Notes: generated by a model not told the origin, from the letters alone. DNA of 64,000 nt from Latrodectus hesperus (GCA_037975125.1 CM075852.1:1986087-2050086), one strand, 5' to 3'; shown: positions 33,819 through 47,095, counted from the first letter of the stretch. Translations and numbers: made by a program.

Positions 33819-36800
33819 ATTTTAAATAGTAAGGAAATATTTTTATACTTCCTTTATTCAGAGAGTACTTTCAGCGATGATTAAAAGATTCGCTGGGAAG
33901 CTCTTTAGGAAAGATTGCATTATGATATGTAAGAATATTCTTAAAATTCGAATAAGAAAATGTATATAAGTAACTATATTCTATCCATAACTGCCTGCTG
34001 GCAGTTGATTTGTGAAGCCCATGGGAATTTATGATGCTTGTTAAATGTTAATGACACTTATTGAAAAGAAATAGATATTATTAAATGAAAAGAATATTCT
34101 TATGTAAGTTTAAATAGTAAGGAAATATTTTTATATTTCCTTTATTCACAGAGTACTTCCAGCGATGATTAAAAGATTCGCTGGGAAGCTCTTTAGGAAA
34201 GATTGCATTATGATATGTAAGAATATTCTTAAAATTCGAATAAGAAAATGTATGTAAGTAACTATATTCTATCCATAACTGCCTGCTGGCAGTTGATTTG
34301 TGAAGCCCATGGGAATTTATGATGCTTGTTATGTGTTAATGACACTTATTGAAAAGAAATAGATATTATTAAATGAAAAGAATATTCTTATGTAAGTTTA
34401 AATAGTAAGGAAATATTTTTATATTTCCTTTATTCACAGAGTACTTCCAGCGATGATTAAAAGATTCGCTGGGAAGCTCTTTAGGAAAGATTGCATTATG
34501 ATATGTAAGAATATTCTTAAAATTCGAATAAGAAAATGTATGTAAGTAACTATATTCTATCCATAACTGCCTGCTGGCAGTTGATTTGTGAAGCCCATGG
34601 GAATTTATGATGCTTGTTAAATGTTAATGACACTTATTGAAAAGAAATAGATATTATTAAATGAAAAGAATATTCTTATGTAAGTTTAAATAGTAAGGAA
34701 ATATTTTTATATTTCCTTTATTCACAGAGTACTTCCAGCGATGATTAAAAGATTCGCTGGGAAGCTCTTTAGGAAAGATTGCATTATGATATGTAAGAAT
34801 ATTCTTAAAATTCGAATAAGAAAATGTATGTAAGTAACTATATTCTATCCATAACTGCCTGCTGGCAGTTGATTTGTGAAGCCCATGGGAATTTATGACG
34901 CTTGTTAAATGTTAATGACACTTATTGAAAAGAAATAGATATTATTAAATGAAAAGAATATTCTTATGTAAGTTTAAATAGTAAGGAAATATTTTTATAT
35001 TTCCTTTATTCACAGAGTACTTCCAGCGATGATTAAAAGATTCGCTGGGAAGCTCTTTAGGAAAGATTGCATTATGATATGTAAGAATATTCTTAAAATT
35101 CGAATAAGAAAATGTATGTAAGTAACTATATTCTATCCATAACTGCCTGCTGGCAGTTGATTTGTGAAGCCCATGGGAATTTATGATGCTTGTTAAATGT
35201 TAATGACACTTATTGAAAAGAAATAGATATTATTAAATGAAAAGAATATTCTTATGTAAGTTTAAATAGTAAGGAAATATTTTTATATTTCCTTTATTCA
35301 CAGAGTACTTCCAGCGATGATTAAAAGATTCGCTGGGAAGCTCTTTAGGAAAGATTGCATTATGATATGTAAGAATATTCTTAAAATTCTAATAAGAAAA
35401 TGTATATAAGTAACTATATTCTATCCATAACTGCCTGCTGGCAGTTGATTTGTGAAGCCCATGGGAATTTATGATGCTTGTTAAATGTTAATGACACTTA
35501 TTGAAAAGAAATAGATATTATTAAATGAAAAGAATATTCTTATGTAAGTTTAAATAGTAAGGAAATATTTTTATATTTCCTTTATTCACAGAGTACTTCC
35601 AGCGATGATTAAAAGATTCGCTGGGAAGCTCTTTAGGAAAGATTGCATTATGATATGTAAGAATATTCTTAAAATTCGAATAAGAAAATGTATGTAAGTA
35701 ACTATATTCTATCCATAACTGCCTGCTGGCAGTTGATTTGTGAAGCCCATGGGAATTTATGATGCTTGTTAAATGTTAATGACACTTATTGAAAAGAAAT
35801 AGATATTATTAAATGAAAAGAATATTCTTATGTAAGTTTAAATATTAAGGAAATATTTTTATATTTCCTTTATTCACAGAGTACTTCCAGCGATGATTAA
35901 AAGATTCGCTGGGAAGCTCTTTAGGAAAGATTGCATTATGATATGTAAGAATATTCTTAAAATTCGAATAAGAAAATGTATGTAAGTAACTATATTCTAT
36001 CCATAACTGCCTGCTGGCAGTTGATTTGTGAAGCCCATGGGAATTTATGATGCTTGTTAAATGTTAATGACACTTATTGAAAAGAAATAGATATTATTAA
36101 ATGAAAAGAATATTCTTATGTAAGTTTAAATAGTAAGGAAATATTTTTATATTTCCTTTATTCACAGAGTACTTCCAGCGATGATTAAAAGATTCGCTGG
36201 GAAGCTCTTTAGGAAAGATTGCATTATGATATGTAAGAATATTCTTAAAATTCGAATAAGAAAATGTATGTAAGTAACTATATTCTATCCATAACTGCCT
36301 GCTGGCAGTTGATTTGTGAAGCCCATGGGAATTTATGACGCTTGTTAAATGTTAATGACACTTATTGAAAAGAAATAGATATTATTAAATGAAAAGAATA
36401 TTCTTATGTAAGTTTAAATAGTAAGGAAATATTTTTATATTTCCTTTATTCACAGAGTACTTCCAGCGATGATTAAAAGATTCGCTGGGAAGCTCTTTAG
36501 GAAAGATTGCATTATGATATGTAAGAATATTCTTAAAATTCGAATAAGAAAATGTATGTAAGTAACTATATTCTATCCATAACTGCCTGCTGGCAGTTGA
36601 TTTGTGAAGCCCATGGGAATTTATGATGCTTGTTAAATGTTAATGACACTTATTGAAAAGAAATAGATATTATTAAATGAAAAGAATATTCTTATGTAAG
36701 TTTAAATATTAAGGAAAAATTTTTATATTTCCTTTATTCACAGAGTACTTCCAGCGATGATTAAAAGATTCGCTGGGAAGCTCTTTAGGAAAGATTGCAT

Positions 36801-39800
36801 TATGATATGTAAGAATATTCTTAAAATTCGAATAAGAAAATGTATGTAAGTAACTATATTCTATCCATAACTGCCTGCTGGCAGTTGATTTGTGAAGCCC
36901 ATGGGAATTTATGACGCTTGTTAAATGTTAATGACACTTATTGAAAAGAAATAGATATTATTAAATGAAAAGAATATTCTTATGTAAGTTTAAATATTAA
37001 GGAAAAATTTTTATATTTCCTTTATTCACAGAGTACTTCCAGCGATGATTAAAAGATTCGCTGGGAAGCTCTTTAGGAAAGATTGCATTATGATATGTAA
37101 GAATATTCTTAAAATTCGAATAAGAAAATGTATGTAAGTAACTATATTCTATCCATAACTGCCTGCTGGCAGTTGATTTGTGAAGCCCATGGGAATTTAT
37201 GACGCTTGTTAAATGTTAATGACACTTATTGAAAAGAAATAGATATTATTAAATGAAAAGAATATTCTTATGTAAGTTTAAATATTAAGGAAAAATTTTT
37301 ATATTTCCTTTATTCACAGAGTACTTCCAGCGATGATTAAAAGATTCGCTGGGAAGCTCTTTAGGAAAGATTGCATTATGATATGTAAGAATATTCTTAA
37401 AATTCGAATAAGAAAATGTATGTAAGTAACTATATTCTATCCATAACTGCCTGCTGGCAGTTGATTTGTGAAGCCCATGGGAATTTATGACGCTTGTTAA
37501 ATGTTAATGACACTTATTGAAAAGAAATAGATATTATTAAATGAAAAGAATATTCTTATGTAAGTTTAAATATTAAGGAAAAATTTTTATATTTCCTTTA
37601 TTCACAGAGTACTTCCAGCGATGATTAAAAGATTCGCTGGGAAGCTCTTTAGGAAAGATTGCATTATGATATGTAAGAATATTCTTAAAATTCGAATAAG
37701 AAAATGTATGTAAGTAACTATATTCTATCCATAACTGCCTGCTGGCAGTTGATTTGTGAAGCCCATGGGAATTTATGACGCTTGTTAAATGTTAATGACA
37801 CTTATTGAAAAGAAATAGATATTATTAAATGAAAAGAATATTCTTATGTAAGTTTAAATATTAAGGAAAAATTTTTATATTTCCTTTATTCACAGAGTAC
37901 TTCCAGCGATGATTAAAAGATTCGCTGGGAAGCTCTTTAGGAAAGATTGCATTATGATATGTAAGAATATTCTTAAAATTCGAATAAGAAAATGTATGTA
38001 AGTAACTATATTCTATCCATAACTGCCTGCTGGCAGTTGATTTGTGAAGCCCATGGGAATTTATGACGCTTGTTAAATGTTAATGACACTTATTGAAAAG
38101 AAATAGATATTATTAAATGAAAAGAATATTCTTATGTAAGTTTAAATATTAAGGAAATATTTTTATATTTCCTTTATTCACAGAGTACTTCCAGCGATGA
38201 TTAAAAGATTCGCTGGGAAGCTCTTTAGGAAAGATTGCATTATGATATGTAAGAATATTCTTAAAATTCGAATAAGAAAATGTATGTAAGTAACTATATT
38301 CTATCCATAACTGCCTGCTGGCAGTTGATTTGTGAAGCCCATGGGAATTTATGACGCTTGTTAAATGTTAATGACACTTATTGAAAAGAAATAGATATTA
38401 TTAAATGAAAAGAATATTCTTATGTAAGTTTAAATAGTAAGGAAATATTTTTATATTTCCTTTATTCACAGAGTACTTCCAGCGATGATTAAAAGATTCG
38501 CTGGGAAGCTCTTTAGGAAAGATTGCATTATGATATGTAAGAATATTCTTAAAATTCGAATAAGAAAATGTATGTAAGTAACTATATTCTATCCATAACT
38601 GCCTGCTGGCAGTTGATTTGTGAAGCCCATGGGAATTTATGATGCTTGTTAAATGTTAATGACACTTATTGAAAAGAAATAGATATTATTAAATGAAAAG
38701 AATATTCTTATGTAAGTTTAAATAGTAAGGAAATATTTTTATATTTCCTTTATTCACAGAGTACTTCCAGCGATGATTAAAAGATTCGCTGGGAAGCTCT
38801 TTAGGAAAGATTGCATTATGATATGTAAGAATATTCTTAAAATTCGAATAAGAAAATGTATGTAAGTAACTATATTCTATCCATAACTGCCTGCTGGCAG
38901 TTGATTTGTGAAGCCCATGGGAATTTATGATGCTTGTTAAATGTTAATGACACTTATTGAAAAGAAATAGATATTATTAAATGAAAAGAATATTCTTATG
39001 TAAGTTTAAATAGTAAGGAAATATTTTTATATTTCCTTTATTCACAGAGTACTTCCAGCGATGATTAAAAGATTCGCTGGGAAGCTCTTTAGGAAAGATT
39101 GCATTATGATATGTAAGAATATTCTTAAAATTCGAATAAGAAAATGTATGTAAGTAACTATATTCTATCCATAACTGCCTGCTGGCAGTTGATTTGTGAA
39201 GCCCATGGGAATTTATGATGCTTGTTAAATGTTAATGACACTTATTGAAAAGAAATAGATATTATTAAATGAAAAGAATATTCTTATGTAAGTTTAAATA
39301 GTAAGGAAATATTTTTATATTTCCTTTATTCACAGAGTACTTCCAGCGATGATTAAAAGATTCGCTGGGAAGCTCTTTAGGAAAGATTGCATTATGATAT
39401 GTAAGAATATTCTTAAAATTCGAATAAGAAAATGTATGTAAGTAACTATATTCTATCCATAACTGCCTGCTGGCAGTTGATTTGTGAAGCCCATGGGAAT
39501 TTATGATGCTTGTTAAATGTTAATGACACTTATTGAAAAGAAATAGATATTATTAAATGAAAAGAATATTCTTATGTAAGTTTAAATAGTAAGGAAATAT
39601 TTTTATATTTCCTTTATTCACAGAGTACTTCCAGCGATGATTAAAAGATTCGCTGGGAAGCTCTTTAGGAAAGATTGCATTATGATATGTAAGAATATTC
39701 TTAAAATTCGAATAAGAAAATGTATGTAAGTAACTATATTCTATCCATAACTGCCTGCTGGCAGTTGATTTGTGAAGCCCATGGGAATTTATGATGCTTG

Positions 39801-41473
39801 TTAAATGTTAATGACACTTATTGAAAAGAAATAGATATTATTAAATGAAAAGAATATTCTTATGTAAGTTTAAATAGTAAGGAAATATTTTTATATTTCC
39901 TTTATTCACAGAGTACTTCCAGCGATGATTAAAAGATTCGCTGGGAAGCTCTTTAGGAAAGATTGCATTATGATATGTAAGAATATTCTTAAAATTCTAA
40001 TAAGAAAATGTATGTAATTAACTATATTCTATCCATAACTGCCTGCTGGCAGTTGATTTGTGAAGCCCATGGGAATTTATGATGCTTGTTAAATTATTGA
40101 ATTATTGTTAAATTATTGCTTGTTAAATTATGACGCTTGTTAAATTATTGAAAATAACTTATTGAAAAGAAATAAATATTATTAAATGAAAAGAATATTC
40201 TTCTGTAAGTTTAAATAGTAAGGAAATATTTTTATATTTCCTTTATTCACAGAGTACTTCCAGCGATGATTAAAAGATTCGCTGGGAAGCTCTTTAGGAA
40301 AGATATTGGATTATGATATGTAAGAATATTCTTAAAATTGAAATTAGAAAATGTATTTAAGCAACTAAATTCTATCCATAACTGCCTGCTGGCTGTTGAT
40401 TTGTAAGGCCCATGGGAATTTATAATGCTTGTTAATTGTTAATGACACTTATTGAAAAGAAACAGATATTATTAAATGAAAATAATATTCTTATGTAAGT
40501 TTAATTAGTAAGGAAATATTTTTATATTTCCTTTATTCACAGAGTACTTCCAGCGATGATTAAAAGATTCGCTGGGAAGCTCTTTAGGAAAGATTGCATT
40601 ATGATATGTAAGAATATTCTTAAAATTCGAATAAGAAAATGTATATAAGTAACTATATTCTATCCATAACTGCCTGCTGGTAGTTGATTTGTCAAGCCCA
40701 TGGGAATTTATGATGCTTGTTAAATGTTAATGACACTTATTGAAAAGAAATAAATATTATTAAATGAAAAGAATATTCTTATGTAAGTTTAATTAGTAAG
40801 GAAATATTTTTATATTTCCTTTATTCACAGAGTACTTCCAGCGATGATTAAAAGATTCGCTGGGAAGCTCTTTAGGAAAGATTGCATTATGATATGTAAT
40901 AATATTCTTAAAATTCGAATAAGAAAATGTATATAATTAAATATATTCTATCCATAATTGCCTGCTGGTAGTTGATTTGTCAAGCCCATGGGAATATATG
41001 ATGCTTGTTAAATGTTAAGGACACTTATTGAAAAGAAATAAATATTATTAAATGAAAAGAATATTCTTATGTAAGTTTAATTAGTAAGGAAATATTTTTA
41101 TATTTCCTTTATTCACAGAGTACTTCCAGCGATGATTAAAAGATTCGCTGGGAAACTCTTTAGGAAAGATTGCATTATGATATGTAAGAATATTCTTAAA
41201 ATTCTTATAAGAAAATGTATATAATTAACTATATTCTATCCATAATTGCCTGCTGGTAGTTGATTTGTCAAGCCCATGGGAATTTATGATGCTTGTTAAA
41301 TTATTGAATTATTGTTAAATTATTGCTTGTTAAATTATTGAAAATAACTTATTGAAAAGAAATAAATATTATTAAATGAAAAGAATATTCTTATGTAAGT
41401 TTAATTAGTAAGGAAATATTTTTATATTTCCTTTATTCACAGAGTACTTCCAGTGATGATTAAAAGATTCGCT
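33819..41473. repeat. 288-bp satellite array, left block (about 27 units)
   Basis: Head-to-tail units of 288 bp. Using GAGTAC as register, units start at 33863 and then every 288 bases to 39911 (22 in perfect register), followed by 40252, 40542, 40830, 41118 and 41442; longer units near 40.1 and 41.3 kb carry AATTATTG-type insertions. The first unit is the most diverged of the left side. No ORF spans a unit. The last unit is cut by a LINE at 41473 and resumes at 47109. Confidence 0.98.
41461..41473. repeat. Left target-site duplication of the LINE
   Basis: TAAAAGATTCGCT, part of the satellite unit, repeated exactly at 47096-47108. Confidence 0.95.
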
Positions 41474-41650
41474 CCCCTCAGGGGTTTACCTTCTTTAGGT
41501 AAATATGGGTGTCGCAATCCCAAGGTACCCTAGCGATCTGTCCTCTTTCTCTTCTCCTTTCCATCCCTCAGGGGCTTACCTTCTTTAGGTAAATATGGGT
41601 GTCGCTATCCTAAGGTACCCTAGCGATCTTTATTCTCTTCTCCTCTACTT
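41474..41650 (+). promoter_or_regulatory. LINE 5' UTR tandem repeats (90-bp unit)
   Basis: CCCTCAGGGG..TTACCTTC and TTTAGGTAAATATGGGTGTC occur twice, with unit starts at 41475 and 41565. Tandem 5' UTR units act as the internal promoter in several insect LINE families; promoter activity here is inference. The repeat begins right at the TSD, so the 5' end seems complete. Confidence 0.75.
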
Positions 41651-42121
41651 TTCTTTCTTTCTTTTCCTATTCTTTGTCGTCGTCGAGATCAAGACTTCTT
41701 GCTTATGTTGTATCTTGCTTTTCAATGGGTCTTACGTCCATTTTTTCCTTTGGTCTTCCACCCCATATGTTGGCCGTGTATGGCGTCCCGTAAGGAGGAA
41801 ATTGGTGTCCTGGGGTCCCTTAGCGTTCCCTTTGGCCCAGGCTTCTCTGTAGACGGGTGGCTGGAGTGAGCCCGCTCTCAGTCAACCGGCTGGTGCTATG
41901 TTAGGAATGTTATACCCCTTGCATGGTGCTGTAGGGCTAGTCCTGCATTCTGGGTTGCGCGGACATGCTCGCTAGATCCTCAACCCAACATGTAGTACTA
42001 TATCCTGGTGATACCCCTAAGGTAAGTGCCGAGGCTGGCTATTGCCAGAGCCGGTAACTGCCTTCCCTTGTTGGGCTCTGTGATGGCCGGGGGCCCACTG
42101 GGATGAACTTTTCTCTTTCTC

Positions 42122-43239
42122 ATGGGTCCAAAAAATTCTGGCCACGGCGAGGGCCTTAACTCGTCACAAATTGATAGTAAATTTGACAAAACTGGAAATA
42201 TTTATCCAAAGTTCATATTAATACAGAACAACGAGGGCATGCTTAAACAAATATCACCTTTCAAAATTCTCAAACAGATTAAGGCAGTTGCAGGAGAACC
42301 TAGTAATGTAAAAAAGCTAAGATCCGGAGATTTACTAATCGAGAGCTCATCTGCTCAACAATCAAAGTCTCTTTTATCTTTAAAAGTTTTTGGAGAAATT
42401 CCCATCATAGCCTCAAGTCATAAATCACTTAATCAATGTTGTGGTGTAATTTCAGAGATAGACCTTTTATCAGTATCTGAAACTGAGATCCTGGAAGAAT
42501 TAAAAGACCAAAGAGTTTGCAATGTCCGTCGAATCACCATCCATCGAGGTGAAGAAATTTTCCCCACAAAAAACTTAATATTAACTTTTGACTGTCCTAA
42601 TCTTCCCAATTCAATAAAAGCAGGTTACCTGAATTGTCCTGTAAGACCTTATATTCCAAATACCATACGATGCTTTAATTGTAATAGATTTGGACACTCT
42701 AAAATGTTTTGCAGATCAAAAACTACATGTACTCGATGCTCAAGTCTGGAACACCAGGAATCTGACTGTAAATCTGAACCATTTTGTATAAACTGTAAAG
42801 AAAATCATTGTGCATCTTCTAAAACCTGCTCACACTGGCAACATGAAAAAGAAATTCAATGGATAAAAACGACGCAAAAAATCTCTTATCAAGAAGCTAA
42901 GAAACAACTTCAAAATACAACAATTAATTTCAAGAAAACATATGCCCATGTACTGAAAAAAACAGTATCAACTGCTGTACAAACAGACGCTTCATCAATC
43001 GCCTTTTTAAACCTGGAACACAAAGCAAACCTACTACAGAGAAGTCTATATTTATAAAGCCACAAAAAACAAGTGACTCTGATAACAGAAAAAAGCTCAA
43101 GATTAAAGATCAACCAAATGTAACTGCTCTTAAAACCAGCCTTCCTACAGACAGCCATAGTGATATGGATACTGATATTGATAATTTTGAGTTGATTGCG
43201 AAGAACAGATCACGCCACCGTAAAAAGAACCCTTCATAA
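42122..43239 (+). pseudogene. LINE ORF1, gag-like zinc-knuckle protein, frameshifted near the end
   Basis: The frame opens at ATG 42122 and runs 311 codons to a stop at 43057. Residues about 180-240 hold three Cys/His knuckles: CFNCNRFGHSKMFC and CTRCSSLEHQESDC (CX2CX4HX4C-like), then CINCKENHCASSKTC. This is the nucleic-acid-binding part of I/Jockey-group ORF1 proteins, which coat LINE RNA. Just before the stop, the reading continues in another frame (about 43030 on) as an acidic then basic tail (SDSDNRKKLKIK ... KNRSRHRKKNPS) ending in TAA at 43237-43239, which overlaps the ATG of ORF2. One frameshift therefore separates a full-length ORF1 from this copy. Confidence 0.85.
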
Positions 43240-46200
43240 TGGTGGTTCTTCTTTCTTGGAATTGCCGTGGACTCCGCACGCATATATCTGACATTAAAGA
43301 CATAATAAATTCATACTCTCCTGCTTGTCTAACACTCCAAGAAACCAACTTGAAATCTCATTCTACTTGGAAAATAAAAGGTTACACGCCTTATCGAATG
43401 GACATACCTGATGATTCTGTATCAGGAGGGGTGTGCATTCTTGCTTCGAATAACTACCCCCACACAGGATTTCCATTATGTACTTCGCTGCAAGCTGTGG
43501 CAGTTGAGATACACATTAATTTTCGAATCACTGTCTGTAACATTTACTTACCACCACGTAATGCCATTCCACAAAGCAACTTAAATAAACTATTGCAGCA
43601 ACTTCCCGTCCCTTATATATTAATAGGTGATTTTAATGGTCATAGTGCTCTGTGGGGAAGCACTAATACAAATTCTCGAGGACGACAAATTGAGCAACTG
43701 ATAACTGATCACTGCCTCTGTCTGCTAAATAATGATGAAAAAACTCACTTTCATGCTCCTACGAAAACATTTCATTCCATAGATTTGGCTATTTGTTCTC
43801 CTGTTTTATTTCCTCATCTGGACTTGACCACTGAAAATGATTTGTATAACAGTGACCATTTTCCTGTAATCCTTACTTTTGCCGATCCACCTTCTAATGG
43901 CTTACAACTTTCAAGTATCACAAGGCAGACTGGAATTCTTTTGCAGAACTGGTAGTTATTACAGAAGAAATGATTACAAACACTGATATAAATGATGCTG
44001 TTATTAAAGCTACAAATACTATTATGAAAGCTGCTGAAATATCCATTCCAAAATATTTCTCTCGTCCTCGAAAACTGCGGAAACCCTGGTGGAATGAAGC
44101 CTGTGCAAAAACCTACCGTGAAGAAAAAAGTTTTGGAATATTTTTCGAAGACATCCTACTACCAATAATCTAATACTTTTTAAAAAGCGAAAGCTGTAGC
44201 CCGCAAGATTCGCCGGCAAAGTCAAAGGGACTCTTGGATACGATATACATCAAATATTACCTCTAGCACTCCTAGCAAACTTGTTTGGAAAAAGGTGAAA
44301 GCAGCTAATGGCTTGTACCAAGAATTCTCTTTCCCGATATTGACTACTAACACTGCAGTTTATTCTTCTCCCGAGGATGTAGTTAATAAAATTGGCGAAG
44401 CATTTTCTAGTGTGTCCAAATCTGACTCTTACACACCTTTTTTCCAAGAGTATAAGAGTCGTACTGAGCAGATCAACATAAATTTTAATAATTCTGAGCA
44501 GTTACCTTACAACTATGAATTTCACATGTATGAACTACAAAAGGCTCTATCCAAGACCCATAATACCAGCCCAGGTCCCGATGGAATTACTTATCAAATG
44601 CTCCGCCATCTAAGACCAGTCTCTCTCACCAATATTCTGTTCCTCTTCAACAGAATCTGGAAGGAAAATACTTTCCCTTCTATGTGGCAAGAAGCAATAG
44701 TCATCCCCATCCTAAAACCAGGAAAAGACCCCAAAGACCCATTAAGTTATCGTCCTATAGCCTTAACAAGCTGCCTTTGTAAAACGATGGAACGCATGGT
44801 AAATAACCGTCTTGTTTTTACTTAGAAAACAATCGGTGTATACCTCAGCAGCAAAGTGGCTTCCGTCAGGGTAGATCTACGTTAGACAATATTATTAATT
44901 TGGAAAATGACGTTAGAACTGCTTTCGTTCGTAGGAACCATCTTGTATCAGTATTCTTAGATATTGAGAAGGCCTATGATAGAACCTGGCGCTATGGTAT
45001 TATTCGGACCTTACATGGTTTTAATCTCCGTGGTAACCTACCACTTTTTATTCAAAACTTCCTACAAAAAGAAATTTTAAAGTACGCATTGGGTCTGTTT
45101 TATCTAGATCCTTTGTCCAAACTGAGGGCGTCCCTCAGGGTAGTGTACTTAGTGTAACATTATTTATTGTTTTTATTTCCAAGATTTTATCTATATTACC
45201 TTCTTGTATTAAAAGTACACTTTACGTAGATGACTTACAGATTTCCTGTCAAGGTTCAGATATACATTCAATTGAACGACAACTACAGATGGCTGTAAAT
45301 CAAATTACTGACTGGTGTGACAAAAATGGCTATACCATTTCACCAAGTAAGAGCAGTTGTATTCATTTTTGTAGGAAACGTGGCCTTCACCCTGATCCCA
45401 ATATCCAACTTCAGGAGGTATCCATTCCTGTTGTTAATGAGATACGATACCTTGGGGTAATTTTTGATAACAGACTTACCTTCTTGCCCCATATATTACA
45501 TTTGCGCAAAAAGTGCGAAAGATCTCTTAACATACTAAAAGTTCTTTCCAATACTTCTTGGGGTGCTGATCGAACCTCATTGTGCAGAATATACCAGTCT
45601 ATCATATTGTCCCGTATCGATTATGGCAGTGTGGCTTATGGTTCAGCTTCAAAGTCTGCCCTAAAATGGTTAGACCCAATTCATCACGCTGCACTTCGTA
45701 TCTGTAGTGGAGCGTTTCGTACCTCACCTGTCGACAGTCTCTATGTTAACTGCAACATACCTCCTTTAAAACTACGACGCATTAAGCTTTCCCTTAATTA
45801 TTATTTCAAGAGTTTTTCTACTCTAAACCATCCACTAAGGTTTGCAAGAGTTGACTCTACGTTAAAGAGACTTTTTAACGCTCGCCCTTCTTGCACTCCT
45901 CCCTTTTATATAAGGATTCAACCTCTTATAGAGGAAGCTAATCTTCATTTAACTCCAGTCGAGATTGCTGACTACAATAGTATTCCCACATGGGATTTTC
46001 CACAAATATGCTGTCTAAACAATTTTTCTCTGTTTAGCAAAGAACATACTGATCCCATAATTTTCAAACAAATTTATGGTATTCATCGGAATCAATTTCA
46101 TGATTACTTCCCAGTCTTTACTGATGGATCAAAAACAGAAAGACACGTCTGCTGTGGCATAGTTTACGGCACTAATATCTATAGCTATTGTCTTTCGTCA

Positions 46201-46902
46201 GTCTGTTCTATTTACACTGCTGAAATTGTTGCCATTTTGAAAGCTCTTAACATAATCAAGTGCTCTCGCAGCCGTAAATTCTGCATTTATACTGACAGTA
46301 TGAGCATTATGAAACAGCTTAATTTTTCTCAACATTTTCATCCCCTGATTAATAAAATCTTAGTTTTGTTAAATGAAATGTCTCGTAGTGGTTTCGAAAT
46401 ATTGTTTTGCTGGATACCTAGTCATGTCGGTATTACTGGCAATGAATTAGCAGACTTAGCTGCTAAAGAAGGTAAAGACCCTATAGACCAAGCAATCCTT
46501 TATACAGATATCAAGCATTCAATCTCTGTACATACGCATTCTATTTGGCAGAACTCTTGGAATACGCAAGTAACAAATAAACTTTTCCGTGTTAAACCTC
46601 ACATTCGGAACTGGAGTAATATATCATACAGACGTGCTGACGTTATTTTATCCAGACTTCAAATCGGTCATACTCGTTTGACACATAGTTACATTTTATT
46701 TAAGGAACCTGCACCTCTGTGTTCGAGTTGCAAAATAGTTTTAACTATATATCATATCTTAATTGAATGTCCAAATTTTAACCATCTTCGTCTTACCTTT
46801 TTCCACAACACTGTTTTAAATTTACTGGACTTGATTGGGGAAATACCTCATCCAAATCTCTTTGCTTTCTTAAGGACTATCAGAATTTTGCACTGCTTAT
46901 AA
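43239..46902 (+). pseudogene. LINE ORF2: endonuclease, reverse transcriptase, RNase H; four frameshifts
   Basis: The frame starts at ATG 43239. 43239-43915: APE-type endonuclease (LLSWNCRGLRTH, LQETN, IGDFNGHSALWGS, and NSDHFPV as the catalytic His motif). 44100-45260: reverse transcriptase (SPGPDGITYQML, SYRPIALTSCLCKTMERM, QSGFRQGRST, FLDIEKAYDRTW, GVPQGSVLS and the catalytic YVDDLQI). 46110-46470: RNase H (FTDGSKTE, AEIVAILKAL, IYTDSMSIM, CWIPSHVGITGNELADLAAK). A C-terminal Cys/His segment (CSSCKIVLTIYHILIECPNF) follows and the stop is at 46900-46902. Frame changes near 43918, 44130, 44820 and 45078 break the ORF; every motif is otherwise preserved, so decay is slight or the indels are assembly errors. 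Confidence 0.9.
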
Positions 46903-47036
46903 CGCATTCTCTTTACTCCAAAAAAAAAAAATTTTAATAAGATTCAAATTTATAATCTTTTACTGCAATAAACTTGTTTGCCAATTTTATAATGTATATT
47001 TTATTCTAATTTCAAAAGTTTTTTAACCCTTCGCTC

Positions 47037-47067
47037 GGCGCAGTATGTCCTTTTTGGATTTTGCGCC
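47037..47067 (+). other. LINE 3' UTR hairpin
   Basis: GGCGCA at 47037-47042 pairs with TGCGCC at 47062-47067, with an inner TCC/GGA pair around TTTTT. It sits just before the tail, where LINE RNAs carry the structure recognised by their own RT. Recognition is inference. Confidence 0.65.
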
Positions 47068-47076
47068 AGAAAAAGA

Positions 47077-47095
47077 CAATCAATCAATCAATCAA
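47077..47095 (+). repeat. (CAAT)n tail of the LINE
   Basis: CAATCAATCAATCAATCAA directly abutting the right TSD; a simple-repeat tail, as in I-group elements. Confidence 0.9.

Larger units (their letters stand above)
41474..47095 (+). mobile_element. Near full-length I-group LINE inside the satellite
   Basis: A 5622-bp non-LTR retrotransposon bounded by a perfect 13-bp TSD. In order: 5' UTR with a 90-bp tandem repeat, ORF1 (zinc knuckles), TAATG overlap, ORF2 (endonuclease, RT, RNase H, Cys/His end), 3' UTR with hairpin, and a (CAAT)n tail. The APE endonuclease plus RNase H and three-knuckle ORF1 place it in the I/Jockey-related group. Its GC content is clearly higher than the satellite. Frameshifts in both ORFs make this copy inactive as read. 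Confidence 0.95.

Noticed and set aside
42910..44447. Minus-strand ORFs within the LINE
   Set aside because: Antisense shadows of ORF1 and ORF2, which have clear motifs on the plus strand.
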